From Tethya wilhelma (taxonomy: Eukaryota > Porifera > Demospongiae > Tethyida > Tethyidae): a DNA stretch of 64,000 bases. Position numbers and translations under genes: made by a program. Every line of letters begins with the position of its first letter. Position 1 is the first letter of the stretch. Under the pieces are notes generated by a model. The model saw nothing but the letters and a program-made list of their open reading frames with translations, did not search any database and was not told the DNA's origin. The stretch spans positions 9,948,748 through 10,012,747 of the forward strand of contig CAXIPT010000003.1 of NCBI GenBank assembly GCA_964030475.1, given 5' to 3'. Of this stretch, positions 1 through 12,540 are shown piece after piece.

Positions 1-2
1 AT

Positions 3-539
3 CCTACATCAGCAACTTTGATCGTAGCTGGAGGACTACCTCACGGTGGAGCAGTGCCTATCAAGACCGTAGAAGTGCTGAACACGGTAACGAAATGCTG
101 GTCAACTGCTCCAAATCTGCCCGAACCTCTTCACAGTGGATCAGCAACAATCTCAAAGGACCACCTCTACATTCTTGGCTACTACCCAACAACAACCAGT
201 GTCTTAACATGTTCTATAAAATCCCTCGTCCAATCTTCCACCCAGAGCTCTCTACCAGCACTCAATAGCAGGGCTGTGTGGGCCAAAGTTGCCGACCTAC
301 CTTTCTCCTGCTCTACCTGTGTGACGGTGTACAATCGTATGGTAGCCATTTCCAAGAATGAAGTTCTAGCCTACAGCCAGTCTAGGAACATGTGGGATGT
401 GATCGGGCACATGGTAACGGAGAGAAAGTCGTGCATGGCTGCAATCCTACCTAGTAACGAAATCATGATAGTTGGAGGCACGGAGGGATCGTTTCATGGG
501 AAGGACACAGTAGAGATCGCAAACATTGTAGTGCTATGA
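3..539 (+). CDS. Kelch-repeat protein, C-terminal part (truncated by window edge)
   Basis: The frame is open from the left edge to a TAG/TGA-type stop at 539, so this is only the C-terminal ~178 residues. Repeated beta-propeller blades are visible: hydrophobic strand plus Gly-Gly (VAGG near the start, IVGG near the end), followed by a conserved Trp (W near 'TKCWSTAPNLP', 'AVWAKVADLPF', 'NMWDVIG'). This spacing is typical of Kelch blades. Kelch propellers are protein-interaction domains, often in BTB-Kelch ubiquitin-ligase adaptors, but no BTB or BACK domain is inside the window, so the subfamily is open. The next gene (ERICH6-like, minus strand) is arranged tail to tail about 500 bases away. 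Confidence 0.8.
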   Translation, partial: PTSATLIVAGGLPHGGAVPIKTVEVLNTVTKCWSTAPNLPEPLHSGSATISKDHLYILGYYPTTTSVLTCSIKSLVQSSTQSSLPALNSRAVWAKVADLPFSCSTCVTVYNRMVAISKNEVLAYSQSRNMWDVIGHMVTERKSCMAAILPSNEIMIVGGTEGSFHGKDTVEIANIVVL

Positions 540-1034
540 TACTTTGTGCTATTTTAGCTATTGTGAATGCATAGTGTGATAATGTATATGTAACAATGTG
601 TTTTTGACTATTTAATTCTTTGAAGTGGAGTGTGTTATGGAGTGCCTATGTATACAGTGAGTTTTGTATGACCATATACTTTTACTACACAAAATGTACA
701 CATACTCATACAAATTTACAGAAAGTCAGGTGATAAGAATACTTCAACTGCAATGTAGATGATTGTGGTACTAAGACAATGCATTCCATGCATGCACAAG
801 TTGTTAAGATAATTTATACCATATTTTAGAACTGCTAACTCCAAATTTTGGATGGGGAGATTAATTATATACACACACAACAATATACATTACAGAAATC
901 ACACATCTATGTTACAGCCAGGAATTTAACTACCGTTTATAGTACTATACCAACAAGGATAAAAGCCAACTGAGGAGCCCATGCATATATTTAACTTTCT
1001 GTACACACTCACAAATAACAGTAGAGCTACTTAC
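540..1034. other. Convergent intergenic stretch
   Basis: AT-rich spacer between the Kelch stop and the last coding exon I can recognise of the minus-strand ERICH6-like gene. It should contain the 3' UTRs of both and possibly a short terminal exon of the ERICH6-like gene, because its exon at 1035-1115 ends with a good donor (AGA|GTAAGT). I could not identify that terminal exon. Confidence 0.5.
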
Positions 1035-4000
1035 TCTCTTTCTTATTCCCTTCTTTCCAGCCTTGACATTCAATGGCACAAACGTCTCTTCCTTGGGTCT
1101 GTCTGGCAGATGAGACTATATATGTGGACAACAAAAATGGTATAATAAATGATTGGTTATAGTCTATTGTCACATTGTACACTCTCTTGGTGTGTGCAAA
1201 GTGATAAATATAGACTAGATTGGTATTAAAATCAATAATTTCCTTACCAATGCTGTTTTAGAGATGAATGGTACCCCACTGAGTAGTTTTTCCTCGGAAT
1301 AGTTGAGCTGTGAAATTATAAAGAAAACCTCTCACACACGAGTCATACCTTACATTCTATGTGTCCCAGCATACATCTGCACTAGTTAGGCTAAGCTTAC
1401 AGGGGGTATCTGACGCTCCTCTAGATCTTCAATGGATGGACCAACAAGGAGTTTGTAGTGTTGGTTTCTACAGGAGAACCTCAGCACCATGTTGGACAAG
1501 TTAGTGCAACGTAAAGACAAGTGTACATTCAACTGGATCGAGAAATGCAAGCATATAGTATAACATAAACATGATTATATGTAGAGAATACACTGGTTAC
1601 GCCAAATCAACCACTTCAATATTTATTCACCTGAATTGTAACAGATTGTGATAGATTTAGTCTGTGAGGTGGCCATGACCATTTCCGACTCACCACACCA
1701 TCCTATAGAGAAGAGAAAACTCCTGGCTAAAGTCACATGCAAAAAATTTCCACCACCGACTACAGTAAGTTTCTTCACCCTCTTACCCACCTCATCGTAG
1801 AGACAGCCTCCCTCGCTGTCACACAGCATCAGTATGCCTCCACTCTGGTAGTAGACACAGGCCTTCCCTGTTGGAGTGAAGTAGGCCAGGAGAGGACTAC
1901 CCTCCGTGTCGTCATAGACCAGGGTGTAGTGACCCTTCCTACCATCACCACTTCTACTGTGACACACGGCTTCTCTACCGGAGTAGTAGCTGGTTGAGAT
2001 GATTGTTAAGGAAACGGTACATGAAGCGGCAGTGAGCAACAGATAGATATCTTGTAAGTAGCAAAAATTAGGTTGCTATAGAAACGGATCAAACCATACT
2101 AGAAGTCAATCTGTCCTATGCTGGACAACTTGGACTCATGAGAAACAGAGATGGGTAATATTGTACACCAAACCAGGTATAGAAACATGCTGAATGTGAC
2201 AACATTCTTCTTTATTGCACAAACATCTATGTATATAGGATACTTGAGTGAGCCAGAGCAGTCTGGTAGCATGAGTACAAACACTGTCAGTCCTTCTCCA
2301 ATCAGACTGGCCTCGTTGGCTGTAGGGGTAGAGAAGTTGGCCATGCTAGGAGGGAGCTTATGGAGGACGGTCGGTAGAGGGAAGGTGGCCGAACGTTGGT
2401 GCTTGGAACGAAGTGTTCTCATTTTGGGGTCATTGTAAAATTTCACTACCAATGGACCATCTTCACCACGCTGCTTTGAAATGAGTCTAGCTTCTTCTCT
2501 GAATGGGTAAAGCATGAGGATATCAGTCCAGGCTGAAGAATGTCACAGTATTTTAATGATTGTACCTTTTCCTCAAAAGCTCTTGGAGTTGTTTCTCCCA
2601 CATCCTGATAGTGTTGGCCTCTGGGTCTTTGGTATCACTTGGTGACACCAGCCATCCTAAATATACGTATGAACAAGGAGGAGTATGACTACAGAAGGTG
2701 TACTATATGTATATAACCGTGGCTTTAATATACCTGAGTCATACACGTTTGGTGCTGCCAATGAGAAATAAATGGTAGTAGTCACAGTGGCTCTGTTCCC
2801 TATCATTTAAATACATAACGTTGTGAAAGTTAAATGGAAAGGAAAAAAACCTCCAGAGTTGAGACTCGAACCCATGCCTTGTGAATTCTAGTCGAACATT
2901 CTTACCACTAAGCAACTAGAACTCATTGGTATTGGAGCAGAAAATAGTAGTATAATACTACTTAGCTAGGTCTCAAGGCCTATATTATGTAATAGCATGA
3001 CCAGCATAATGTGATATAACAGAACATTCACAAAACATGCCAAATACCTATAACTCAATCTGTCTTAGTCTGGTGGGGTAATTAAACCACAAAACACTTA
3101 CCATAGTCTCGTATCCAGGATCTCCCCATTGGCCCTTCACTCACGGAAAGGAAGACCCCCCCTCCTACCTTACCTTACCTTACCATTAGTGTAAGGTCAA
3201 AGGGGAGAGCCTTGGTACGAGGCTACACTCACCATTCAAAATAATATGAAAAAAGATTATAAGGTTCATCCAAACTTACCGCTGGTTGGAGACACAGCAT
3301 GATCGATATCTTCATGTCCATCACTGACTTCACCATCTGATTTGTGCTTAGAATGTTTATCACTTTTCAACCTCCCTATAGGATTAAGTACATATCAAGC
3401 ATCAGTGTACAAAATCAATCATGTGCACACAAAGTGATACAGTCCTGCAGTAGGCTGGCACATACTTATCGATTAACTCACTTTCATTCTTCAAAGCTCT
3501 TTCTGTAGCCTTCTTTGTCTTCTGAAACTTTTCCAGTCGAGTTTTTGGACCCCTTGCCTTGAGCTTTGGAACCAGTGTCTCCCGCCGATAGTGAAGAATG
3601 TTCGGTCTCAGCTCAGCTGGAAGGGGGTCGTATTCAAATCGTGAATCTCTTCCATCGTCTGAAGAAGTGGTCATGTCAGACTTGAAGGAGAAGTTTGAGA
3701 GGATGCTCCTAGCAGTAAGGGGTCTCTCAGGAGAAGAAGCTTTCTTTTTCTCGTCTCTTAGTGTCTCTCGACTCATTCTGACTCTCTTTTCAATATGTTT
3801 CAACACAGATGCTTCTTCTTTTGCTTTGAGGAGAGCGTTCTGTCTTGCTGCAGCGTCTCTGGCTTCAAGTTCTGCTCTTTCGCTGTCTTCAGGTACAGAA
3901 GTCAAGAAAGGGCGTCTGTTTTGTGTCTTAAAATCAAGATAGCAATCAGTTTGCCACTCTCGTTTCTCTACAACTGTACCTTCTACGAGCTGTTGGTGAT

Positions 4001-4565
4001 CTTTCAAAAAATTCTCCACCAAACTGAGCGGTAGTGTGACCTCAAATTCGTCCGATATCTTATACAAAAACTTTGAAACGCTTGAGAGGATTGAGCTTGA
4101 TGCAAACTTTGCTTCGTTGAATTTCCACTCAGACTCGGTGCGACGAACCTTCTCCTTCTTTTCAACTTGTTTCAAAAACTCCTGCTTCAACTCGCTCTGA
4201 TAAGATTTAGCTTCGACCACCTCCAAAGGTTGTCCTCCAGCTGTTGATGAAGCAGCTTCAGCCGCCGCCTGACTGGTCACAAGCTTCGGACCAGCTGGAT
4301 CGATAAGAGGAAGAATGGTGTGCCCTTCACTTATGGATACACGTCTCCAAGCGGACCCAGGACGGAGGCTACTGGCTGTCGTGGGTCGTTTCCACCTTCC
4401 TCCCCCTCCTCCTCCTCCGGCTACACTCTCGGTGTCCCCTCTGAAGGTGATCTGTGTCTCTCGCTTGTCACCAAAGAGGGAGTAGTTATCAAATTTTCTG
4501 AGTCGTCGTTGTCGAAAACGCTTGGTACTTTTCTGCTTGAAGAAGTAAGGTGACTGAGCTAACAT
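1035..4565 (-). CDS. ERICH6/FAM194-family protein, probable cilium-linked gene
   Basis: Ten coding exons join in phase on the minus strand: 4565-3482, 3375-3280, 2754-2734, 2656-2566, 2498-2244, 1989-1791, 1702-1631, 1532-1401, 1307-1248, 1115-1035 (697 codons; a short last exon may be missing). The start ATG lies directly after an acceptor (TTGCAG|ATG), so the first exon is untranslated. The N-terminal half is charged, low complexity and partly coiled. The C-terminal third carries the FAM194 pattern: YYSGREAV, then YFTPTGKACVYY, a GG-CLYDE turn and RKWSWP, then LRCTNLSNMVLRF. This is the signature domain of glutamate-rich protein 6 of vertebrates. Its molecular role is not known to me. An X-box motif upstream suggests RFX control. 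A broken copy of exon 1 lies at 12541-13397. Confidence 0.75.
2858..2935 (-). ncRNA. tRNA-like remnant (tRNA-derived SINE or pseudogene)
   Basis: Within an ERICH6-like intron the minus strand reads a box-A-like TTGCTTAGTGGTAAG and a box-B-like GGGTTCGAGTCTC, about 35 bases apart, followed by a T run. This is the internal polymerase III promoter layout of a tRNA. The acceptor and anticodon stems do not pair well, so a working tRNA is unlikely. Confidence 0.3.
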
Positions 4566-4574
4566 CTGCAAGAT

Positions 4575-5046
4575 ACAAAACATGTGGCATCGCTGATCAC
4601 TTTAAATGCATGTCATGCAGTGCATAGTTTTATATTATAGATGTTGTAGGTAGCTGCTGTGAGTGTCAGACCATACTAAGCTATATAATACCCTGCTGGT
4701 ATCAATATCATGATTGTGCATGTTCTTACTTGCTTGCTGTGAGGTCCAGGAGCTAGAGAAGTCAGAAGATGCTCTCAGGTGCTTCACATGAAGCCATAAC
4801 TTTAATGGTTGTTATGGAAACTCCCGTTGGGTGTAAATGAGCCACACCCCTTCAACTGCTTGCAACGCAAAAGAAGCCATACCAGCTTGTTACCCCTATT
4901 TAAAGCGCACCAATTCTGCATGTCTAGTCAAATCATAGATAAACACGGTCAAATCATTGCTATCAACTGATCCTACTGAATATGATCTATAGATTTTCAG
5001 TTTATATCTGTAGGTGTGTTTGTATAGTTGTTGGGGGAATTGCCAC
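4575..5046. promoter_or_regulatory. Divergent promoter region, copy A
   Basis: This region lies upstream of the ERICH6-like gene and contains its untranslated first exon (donor AGCAA|GTAAG near 4734). It is clearly homologous to 13400-13875, the region between the broken ERICH6-like copy and SLC35E3. Copy A therefore once had an SLC35E3 gene on its right side. Homology stops at about 5046, exactly where a foldback element begins. Confidence 0.65.
4808..4821 (+). promoter_or_regulatory. X-box (RFX-type) motif, copy A
   Basis: GTTGTTATGGAAAC fits the palindromic RFX consensus (RYYNYY, spacer, RRNRAC). It lies about 75 bases upstream of the untranslated first exon of the ERICH6-like gene. RFX factors control many ciliary genes in animals. 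The motif is retained in copy B at 13631. Confidence 0.55.
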
Positions 5047-5437
<391 letters not shown>

Positions 5438-5754
5438 AATTGAACATGAATAATTTATAATTATACACACGTATCACTGAAGCATCGCCATGCATTATGT
5501 ATAGCTAACAATTTGGTTGCTTGTATCTATATACAATGCCTATAAATTTATGGTATATAAAATTAATGCGGCAGCATGTCTAACACTATACTTAGTCTAC
5601 TAGACTACTATAATACTGATGATATCGATCAGTCAAAATGGCTTATAATATCATAGTATATCTATATTTGCAGCAAATCTGAATTAAGTTATATAGCCTG
5701 TTCAGTCAATAGTTTTGAGTAAATCAATCATCTTATGGCTAGAGTTTCAAAGGT
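5438..5754. other. Non-coding spacer
   Basis: AT-rich sequence between the foldback element and the stop codon of the MACPF gene. It presumably includes the MACPF 3' UTR. No other feature is seen. Confidence 0.5.
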
Positions 5755-8700
5755 CTAACCAGTCACATCAACACAAGCACTGAGATACAGCTCAAACTTG
5801 ATGTCGACCATAGTGCTGCTGAACTGAAGTCCAGCATTATTGGCAGCATTAGGATTGATACGTATATTCCAGTTGGTGAAAGGGGTAATCTTCATACGAT
5901 TATCTGGAAAGTCATCGCTTGGTCGATTACCCAAAAATATCTGTTCTGTTGCTATAAAGTAGATGAAAGGAAAGGCAAGTGGTTCACTTGCAAATTGTCG
6001 TATGTTATTGCGAGCATCACGGTCTTCAAATTCACCACTAGCAAGTGCTTCAACTTGAACCTTGCCATTTGTAGATGATGCTAAGTTGTTGACCCAAATA
6101 CGAACTTCGATCACACGTATTCTTTGGTATGCTAAAAAATCAGGATCAGTGATAGGAATGGAATAGACTATTCCAGCAACATTAAAGAGGTCATCAACAA
6201 GGACATTGTTGATATTGAAAATGAAAGGAAAAGAAAATTCACTGGGTAGAGTGTCAAAGTCATTCAGTGCAGTCTCTGCTTTATTCATTTGATTCTCTGT
6301 GGCATGAACAATTTGTACTGCAGTAAATCCTGCAATAGGAGTTGGAGCCTGCAGGTAGAAGTGTTGCAATGCTGCATCCATATTAACGTACATGCGACTC
6401 AAATCCAGTGTCACTTCATTCAGCGTCATTTGCAGGAAGAAGCCGATATCATTAAGATTGGCAGTATCATAGTCACGTTGAGTGGTAGAATTCAAAGTTG
6501 TGTTTAAGCTGGTATATATGTTGTCTAGACGTTCAGCATGTCTCTCAGCAATGTCTTTCTGAAGTGTAAGTTTTATGACTTCATATTGAAGCTTTTCAAT
6601 TTCTCTTGCTGTTTCAAGAAAGAGTCTTCCCCTTGATGAAATTTTGTTGGAGGCTGCTTTGAATGCAGCACCTTTACCTGCACAAGCTGCTGGAAGGGTT
6701 GCTGGGTTGGTATTTTGTTCTATCTCAATATCGTAGTCATTCCATTCCGCTTCAGTTGGGAAATCCTCCAAACCTCCGTCTGCATATAGATATACTTCCA
6801 AGTCTCGGTTAAGTTTACCAAGGTTGGTTTGAAGTGACCTCAAAGAGTCGTACATTGCCTTCAGCTCTTTAATAATCTTAATGACATCCCTAATTTTGTA
6901 TGCCACTTTTGCAACATCAGAAATTCCATCTGGAATTTTTTCAGGGGATGGTGGGAAATTGAACAGTGTTGACGCTACATTAACAATTGCAGTTATTATT
7001 GATAGTATAGCTTCAAATCGAACGCATTCTTCCAATTCTGTTCCTTTGTTATATGCATCCAGCTGGAGAGTATCAATTTCATTGAAGAGCTGATCGGCAA
7101 ATACTTGTGCATCAACTATGTCTTTGTCATTTTCTTGCATTAGAGTATCGTAAGATCTTTGCATATCATTTTGCTTCAATTTATTTGCTTCTACTTCTGC
7201 AATTATTAAGTTTCTAACTCGCTTAATATTCTCATTGATTTGGTACTGACTATCGGCCAAACTCTCAGCATTTCTGTCTGCAACAATTTGACTGTTGACA
7301 GCATCCAGATCTGTTTTGTACAGTTTATACTCATCCAAAATAAGCTGATATGTGTCTTTGTAGAAAGAATATTCCAGTTTCGGGACCAAAATGTGATTTG
7401 TCAGGTAAAAAGGTACTTTAGATGTTTGTAATACTAACACTGAGGCCAAAATTTCCTCGAGTTCGAATGAAAGAGCACTGTTTGTGGCATTGTTTTGAGT
7501 GAGGGAGTTAATCATCCAATCCAAACACTCTACAGCTATATAACCACCATTCTGATTTGATCCTAGGGACAAGATTATTTCAGTTGAGACCATGGCTAGT
7601 TCAAATCCTTGATAAAAGCTTCTATGTAGAAAGGTACTCAAATCATCACTTAGATCATTAGCATACAGTCGGGGTGCAATTGTAGCTGTGGGAAATTGTG
7701 GAGGTGGGTAAACTGTAACTCCACGGGCTCCAGCTCCAACCACATCATCTATGGTCTTGTAGACTTCATTATTGTAGTAAGTGTACAATGTGCTTGTCTT
7801 CTTGTCTACCACTCTGAAGACACCCATGACATCTTCGACTATAATATTGATATCATCTGTGTTGACGTAAATTATAGGATGAGTGGCAGCAGTCGAGTGA
7901 CTGACAATTTGCCTACATATAATGTATACTGTAGCAGTTCCCGGTACGTTGACTTCATTGGGTGCTGGTCCTACTTCAATCACATCGGCCATAATAAACA
8001 TATGCTCTACAAATGAGGGATTAGTAATGTCAGTGCTCAAATCATTGAGGTCATAATGCATCTGATATATGGATGAATACTTGCTTCCAGTGTGGGTAAC
8101 AAGGATAGGATTGAAACTGTCATAGAATGGGAAGGAAATTGATGAACTTGGATATGTAAGCTGATTTAAGAAAGCTGGTGGATTTTTATTGACTACAATT
8201 CCAAACTTGTGTGTTAGTGCCTTTATCAGGACACCATCCCATTTTTGCTTTAGAGTTGGGTATTGGGTAAGCAGTAGACTTGAGATACTTCCAAAGCTCA
8301 CCTTAGTTATAGCATTGTACCGAAATCGGCAATATGATGTAGTTTGGAAAAAATTCTGATTCTCATAATATTTGAATATCGTTCGATCTAGGTTTGAGTT
8401 GACTGTATCGCTAAATCTATTTACACAAGAATGATACGTTGAATATACTCTTGAGTCATCTCCAAATGTTTTCCATCTGCCAACCTCAACTGTTTGAACG
8501 TATGTGCTGGTGTAACTATCTCCAACATACTTTAGGAAGTTAGCACCATTTGTGTTTCCACTATCCTGCTGCCAACGTTGTTCAACTGTTTGATAATTTT
8601 GTCGGGTAAAGACAAATGTCTGAATCATATAATCCCCAAAGTCGTATCTTTTCAAGTAATGTGTCCCATACTTCAACATGAGGGCTACTACGTCACCATC

Positions 8701-10283
8701 GGTTACAGCAGCTGTCAACTCGTTGATAAAGTCATTAACCCTGTTTTGGTTTGTAGTCATTTGGGCTTCGTTTAGAACTGTAGTTGAGTAACGTTCCTTG
8801 TCAATGCGGACTACTGCATAACCATAATCATCCAATAAGCTGCTCTCAGAAATACCAAGAACAAATGCCACATGACTCAAAAAATCGGGATAATCTAGAG
8901 TGTTGAAAAGGTAGGCAGGGTAAAAAGGGTCTGCTGAATCTAACTCCACCCAGTCGTCTACAATGCTTTCTATTACACTCTGGCGGTCAGGATATAGGTT
9001 GACTTGAATATCCGTCTTGTAAGTTCGATCACATTTTGTGATAGAACATGGAGTCTTGGTATTTGGAACTGTATCAAAAAAGCCATCCCCAGGGTACGCG
9101 TCTGGTCGACATGGTAATTTTGATTGAGGATACATCTTATCTCGAGGAAAACAAATCTCAGGGCAAAAAAAAGGGAAATCTGGTGCACTTTCTTGCAAAT
9201 GTGCATATGTATGATCCTCTCCTATACAATTTAGACGCAGGCCATCAACAATATTCATCAAGGTTCCTATATGCCACTCTATACAGTGCATGCGTGAATA
9301 AATGAATGAAGAATACAGCATGATTGTGCACATGACATTGTAATTTTGCGTAGATGGATGTCGTTTAAAAAAAAACAACATTGTATGTACAGTGATAATA
9401 TGTATAATTCATCATCATACGTACGATAGTACGTATAGTAGGAATGAGGCCGCCTGTTCCATTGGCACAATACCAAATGCACGTTCATACTTATACCCAT
9501 TACACTGTGTATAGAGTACCGGCAGTCGGTATACTTTCCAATTGCTTTTGTATAGCAGAATTACATAATATACAGTATCTGGACTTTGCCGGTGCTGCAT
9601 TAAAGAACCATAGGGTGTCCAACGTCAAATTTCAAGAGTAGCAAATTGAAGTCATTGCTAGTTATTTGTGTAGACCTACTATAGGTCAACTGAAAAATAT
9701 ATCTGGTTTGATGCAATCACGCATTGTTTTCCTTTGCGAGGCATTTCACTAAAAACACAAATTCGCAAATAATGGGCACGTTGAGTTAAGAATTATGATC
9801 TAGCTAGCTGAGATGTTAGTACAGTCAGACCATACAGCAGCTGCTGCATGAGGGCGTGCTAGCATGCGCGCGCACGGGCTTTCAGTGACGTCACAAAAGA
9901 GTCATGTGACCGTGGCACGGTTTCATTAACACATGAGCGCAGCGTTTCTGATCCCTACTCCCACTCTATTATCTATGGTGTCACTACACAGTAAATCCAG
10001 AATTAAATTTTCTTTGTCTAAAGTTTCATGGTTGTGTGAATTACAGACTGAAAAATAAGTTATTTAACAAATCAAGTTATACCCTGCATGTATATAAATA
10101 CCATGCATATTTGACTAACAATATAATAATATTATTAAATGCATGTATGTGTACAAAAAGCTAACTACACATACCTAGAAAATCACATCCACAAATGCCA
10201 GCCATTGAGGGGGTGCTGTATAGATTCAATACCACAAGCAGTGGCAACATAACTTGAGTCATCTGTGATAGATGCATGATCAT
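5755..10283 (-). CDS. Secreted MACPF-domain protein, about 1206 aa
   Basis: Two exons join in phase: 10283-10175 encodes a start and a signal peptide (hydrophobic LPLLVVLNLY core, cleavage after SMA or nearby), with donor CTAG|GTATG. Exon 9266-5755 carries the rest. A longer open frame reaches 9381 but would lack a signal peptide. The MACPF signature is present as LKYGTHYLKRY at about residues 234-244, in a domain of about 120-450. A Cys-rich N-terminus precedes it. Residues about 665-785 are a long heptad-like coiled-coil stretch, followed by a short hydrophobic segment and a C-terminal beta-rich domain I do not recognise. MACPF proteins form pores or act in attachment and development. Whether this one forms pores cannot be told from sequence. 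The huge second exon contrasts with the intron-rich neighbours. The gene is intact. Confidence 0.8.
9412..9480. repeat. Dispersed repeat fragment
   Basis: The ACGTACGATAGTACGTATAG region and its downstream bases match the left ends of the repeats at 50165 and 52432, so this is a short fragment of the same family inside the MACPF intron. Confidence 0.5.
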
Positions 10284-11696
10284 TGACATGCGGTGATGAG
10301 CGAGTAAACTTCAAAAGCTGAAACATGCATAGACAGTGCATGTTGTAAAGTTATTATTAATGTAAAATTGCTGCAATCATGAAGAACTCACATCAATTAA
10401 TTTTGTTTCTTCGTTCTTGTTTTTGAGGATCTGGAAGGAGTGGCTATACTTGCATATCAAGAACTTGAGATTTTCCAAACTGCAGCTTATATGCTTTTAT
10501 GCATAATATTGCTGCATGTCTGCATGCTGCTGTCGTTACCTCTAAAGTTTGGTTGCTTTTATAGGGAGATCAGTCTGTCAACTATAATTGTACAACATGT
10601 CATTGTGCAACAGATGATCATTGAGTATACGTACATGGGAAGACAATTTACAGTATGGCATTACAGATGTATAGCTAAGTGTCTAAACTTATCTTTTCCA
10701 TTAAGAATCAGATTAGGAACCATGATGTCTCTTTAAGCTTCCAAACAATGTAAGCATGACAATAAAGGTATACAGAGCTTTTAGTGTAGTTACTTTTGTC
10801 ATGTACTGTAGCCAAAATGGCCGCTGGAGCGAATGCTCGAACTAAAAATCCTGGCATACTTCAGGAACTATATGAGCTTTAGCTTCGATCTGAAAATTAT
10901 AGTTTTTTAGATGAACACCTGGCCAGTAATCTTTGCTAATTTTCACAGTAGACTTGCTGTTCTCAGTTCAGATTAAGAGTGAATGCCACACACAGACATA
11001 GAAAAAAACGACACGCACCGAGGGTTAACAATGGTATAGATACAATGCTATAGCTATATATCATCATGAACAACTGTTAGACAGACCTGCCCTAGTATAG
11101 CGGCTTAAATCACAGCAAAAAAAATGCATATTATTAGGTTTAGCAGAGATACTTTTGACTACCACAATAGAGGTGATATACTTCATCAGTGGGACAGGTG
11201 ATAGCTAGATTAAGAGGTTGTCACTCAATGTGAGACTTAAGACAGTTAAAACAAGATAGATGCTATAGCACGTCTTATGAGAGAAAGGCACAGAAACAGT
11301 TCAACAGCAGCGCTCAACAGAAGGCAGAAACAAGGAGAAAAGTGGTGATGCCAGGCTTGCTCAACATACAGCGTCAGAGGGAAACTTCTTATGCTCGACA
11401 GACCTTTTTCAGATGATGTCATGCAATGGTGTACAGATGAATATGTAAATTAGCAAATGAATATGCAAATTCACACTCATAATAGCCTGATAGGGAGAAA
11501 ATATAGCTTGGGAGAACCTTATCCCCAACCTCCAAGAAAATTTTGGGATTCAAGTTTTAAATTAGGCCTGGTGTTTTGAGGGCCATTTTGAGCTGTTCAT
11601 GTACCAAATCTTCAAATAGAAATAGCTGAAATGAGTAATTAACAATGTGAATATCATTAGAAACTAATGTTGAATCATTAATATTTATTTACACTG
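10284..11696. other. Non-coding stretch upstream of the MACPF gene
   Basis: Contains the presumed MACPF promoter and AT-rich sequence. A segment at about 10640-10790 is repeated in direct orientation at about 11965-12120. An open frame at 10440-10736 shows no family pattern and no coding-like composition, so I do not call it a gene. Confidence 0.45.
10645..10790. repeat. Direct repeat, copy 1 (copy 2 at 11970-12115)
   Basis: The two stretches share GCATTACAGATGT..., a run ending CTTTAAGCTTCC and an AATAAAGGT stretch, with few differences over about 140 bases. They flank, in order, unrelated sequence and the decayed fibrinogen-like pseudogene fragment. Confidence 0.6.
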
Positions 11697-11969
11697 TCCA
11701 ACGCAAGCCACTTTTGTCCAAGTGGCCTCAAGACACTCACTCATGATCAACCAAAACGACTGTGTGCCAAAAACTCAAATAAATCTAGGTATGCTAGGAC
11801 TTTTGTTGATGTCATGGAATGGAATAATCCAATGCATGTATGTGGGAAAATAATTAGCTACCAGCAAAGGTCACCAGAGAGCACACATGGACATTTGCTG
11901 CTGCTGCTCAAGTTACATTAAGTCGAGACTATACTACTTCTCTGTCTGTCCCTCAGACCTGTACTAATG
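11697..11969 (+). pseudogene. Decayed fragment of the fibrinogen-like secreted gene
   Basis: This stretch aligns base by base, with many substitutions and small indels, to about 16380-16720 of the intact gene at 15943-17013. It starts at the CCAAGTGGNCTCAAGAC region and runs through the motif before the CPC cysteines. Reading frame is lost in several places. Confidence 0.7.
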
Positions 11970-12125
11970 CATAATGGCATTACAGATGTAGCTAAGTGTC
12001 TAAACTTATCTTTTCCATTAAGAATCAGATTAGGAACCATGATGTCTCTTTAAGCTTCCGAACAATATTGCCAATAAAGGTACTGAGCTTTTAGTGTAAT
12101 AATATTATTATTGTTCCCAAGACTA

Positions 12126-12215
12126 CATTTCTTTAACACTACGAATACAGCTCTGAGTATATAGATCCCAGATTTAGTGTGGCCATCAGTAAAAGAGTTG
12201 TTACTTGAAATAGTT
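12126..12215 (-). pseudogene. Decayed signal-peptide end of the same secreted family, inverted
   Basis: The minus strand encodes VTTLLLMATLNLGS, nearly the signal peptide of the gene at 15943 (VTTLLLLAMLNLGS). It lies in the opposite orientation to the fragment at 11697-11969, so an older copy has been both broken and rearranged. Confidence 0.7.
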
Positions 12216-12305
12216 TGAATTCATGTTTTTTTTCTTTCTTGTCTAGTATGATCAATGAATGATATTGTTTCATAGGCTGCAGTTCCTTTGCATCTATATA
12301 ATTAT

Positions 12306-12413
12306 ACAAGTAGTAAAAATTTTTAAAAATAAGTACTGTAGGAATGGGTAGTGTGGTAAAAAGCATTCGAACAAGGCATGTCTCAATTCCAGCACATGAC
12401 TACTTCATGGGTT
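12306..12413. repeat. Single arm of a foldback element
   Basis: Starts AAGTAGTAAAAATTT and ends CACATGACTACTTCAT, the outer and inner ends of foldback arms at 50783 and 54486. No partner arm follows. It lies just left of the duplicated ERICH6-like block. Confidence 0.6.
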
Positions 12414-12540
12414 TTTGATTTATTTAATATATGGATCCTCAGTGTCATAAATACAAACGTCTTTACTACTATAATAGTACCATAGCTTATTGTTGCATTG
12501 GTTCAATCTAATCAGTTGGCTAAGCAGTGGAGTAAACCAT

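Noticed and set aside
9886..9893. TGACGTCA palindrome (CRE)
   Set aside because: Lies inside the MACPF intron, not near a start, and an 8-base match is expected by chance at this scale.
10440..10736. 98-codon open frame with hydrophobic N-terminus
   Set aside because: No family motif, AT-biased, and its 3' part is the repeat found again at 11970.
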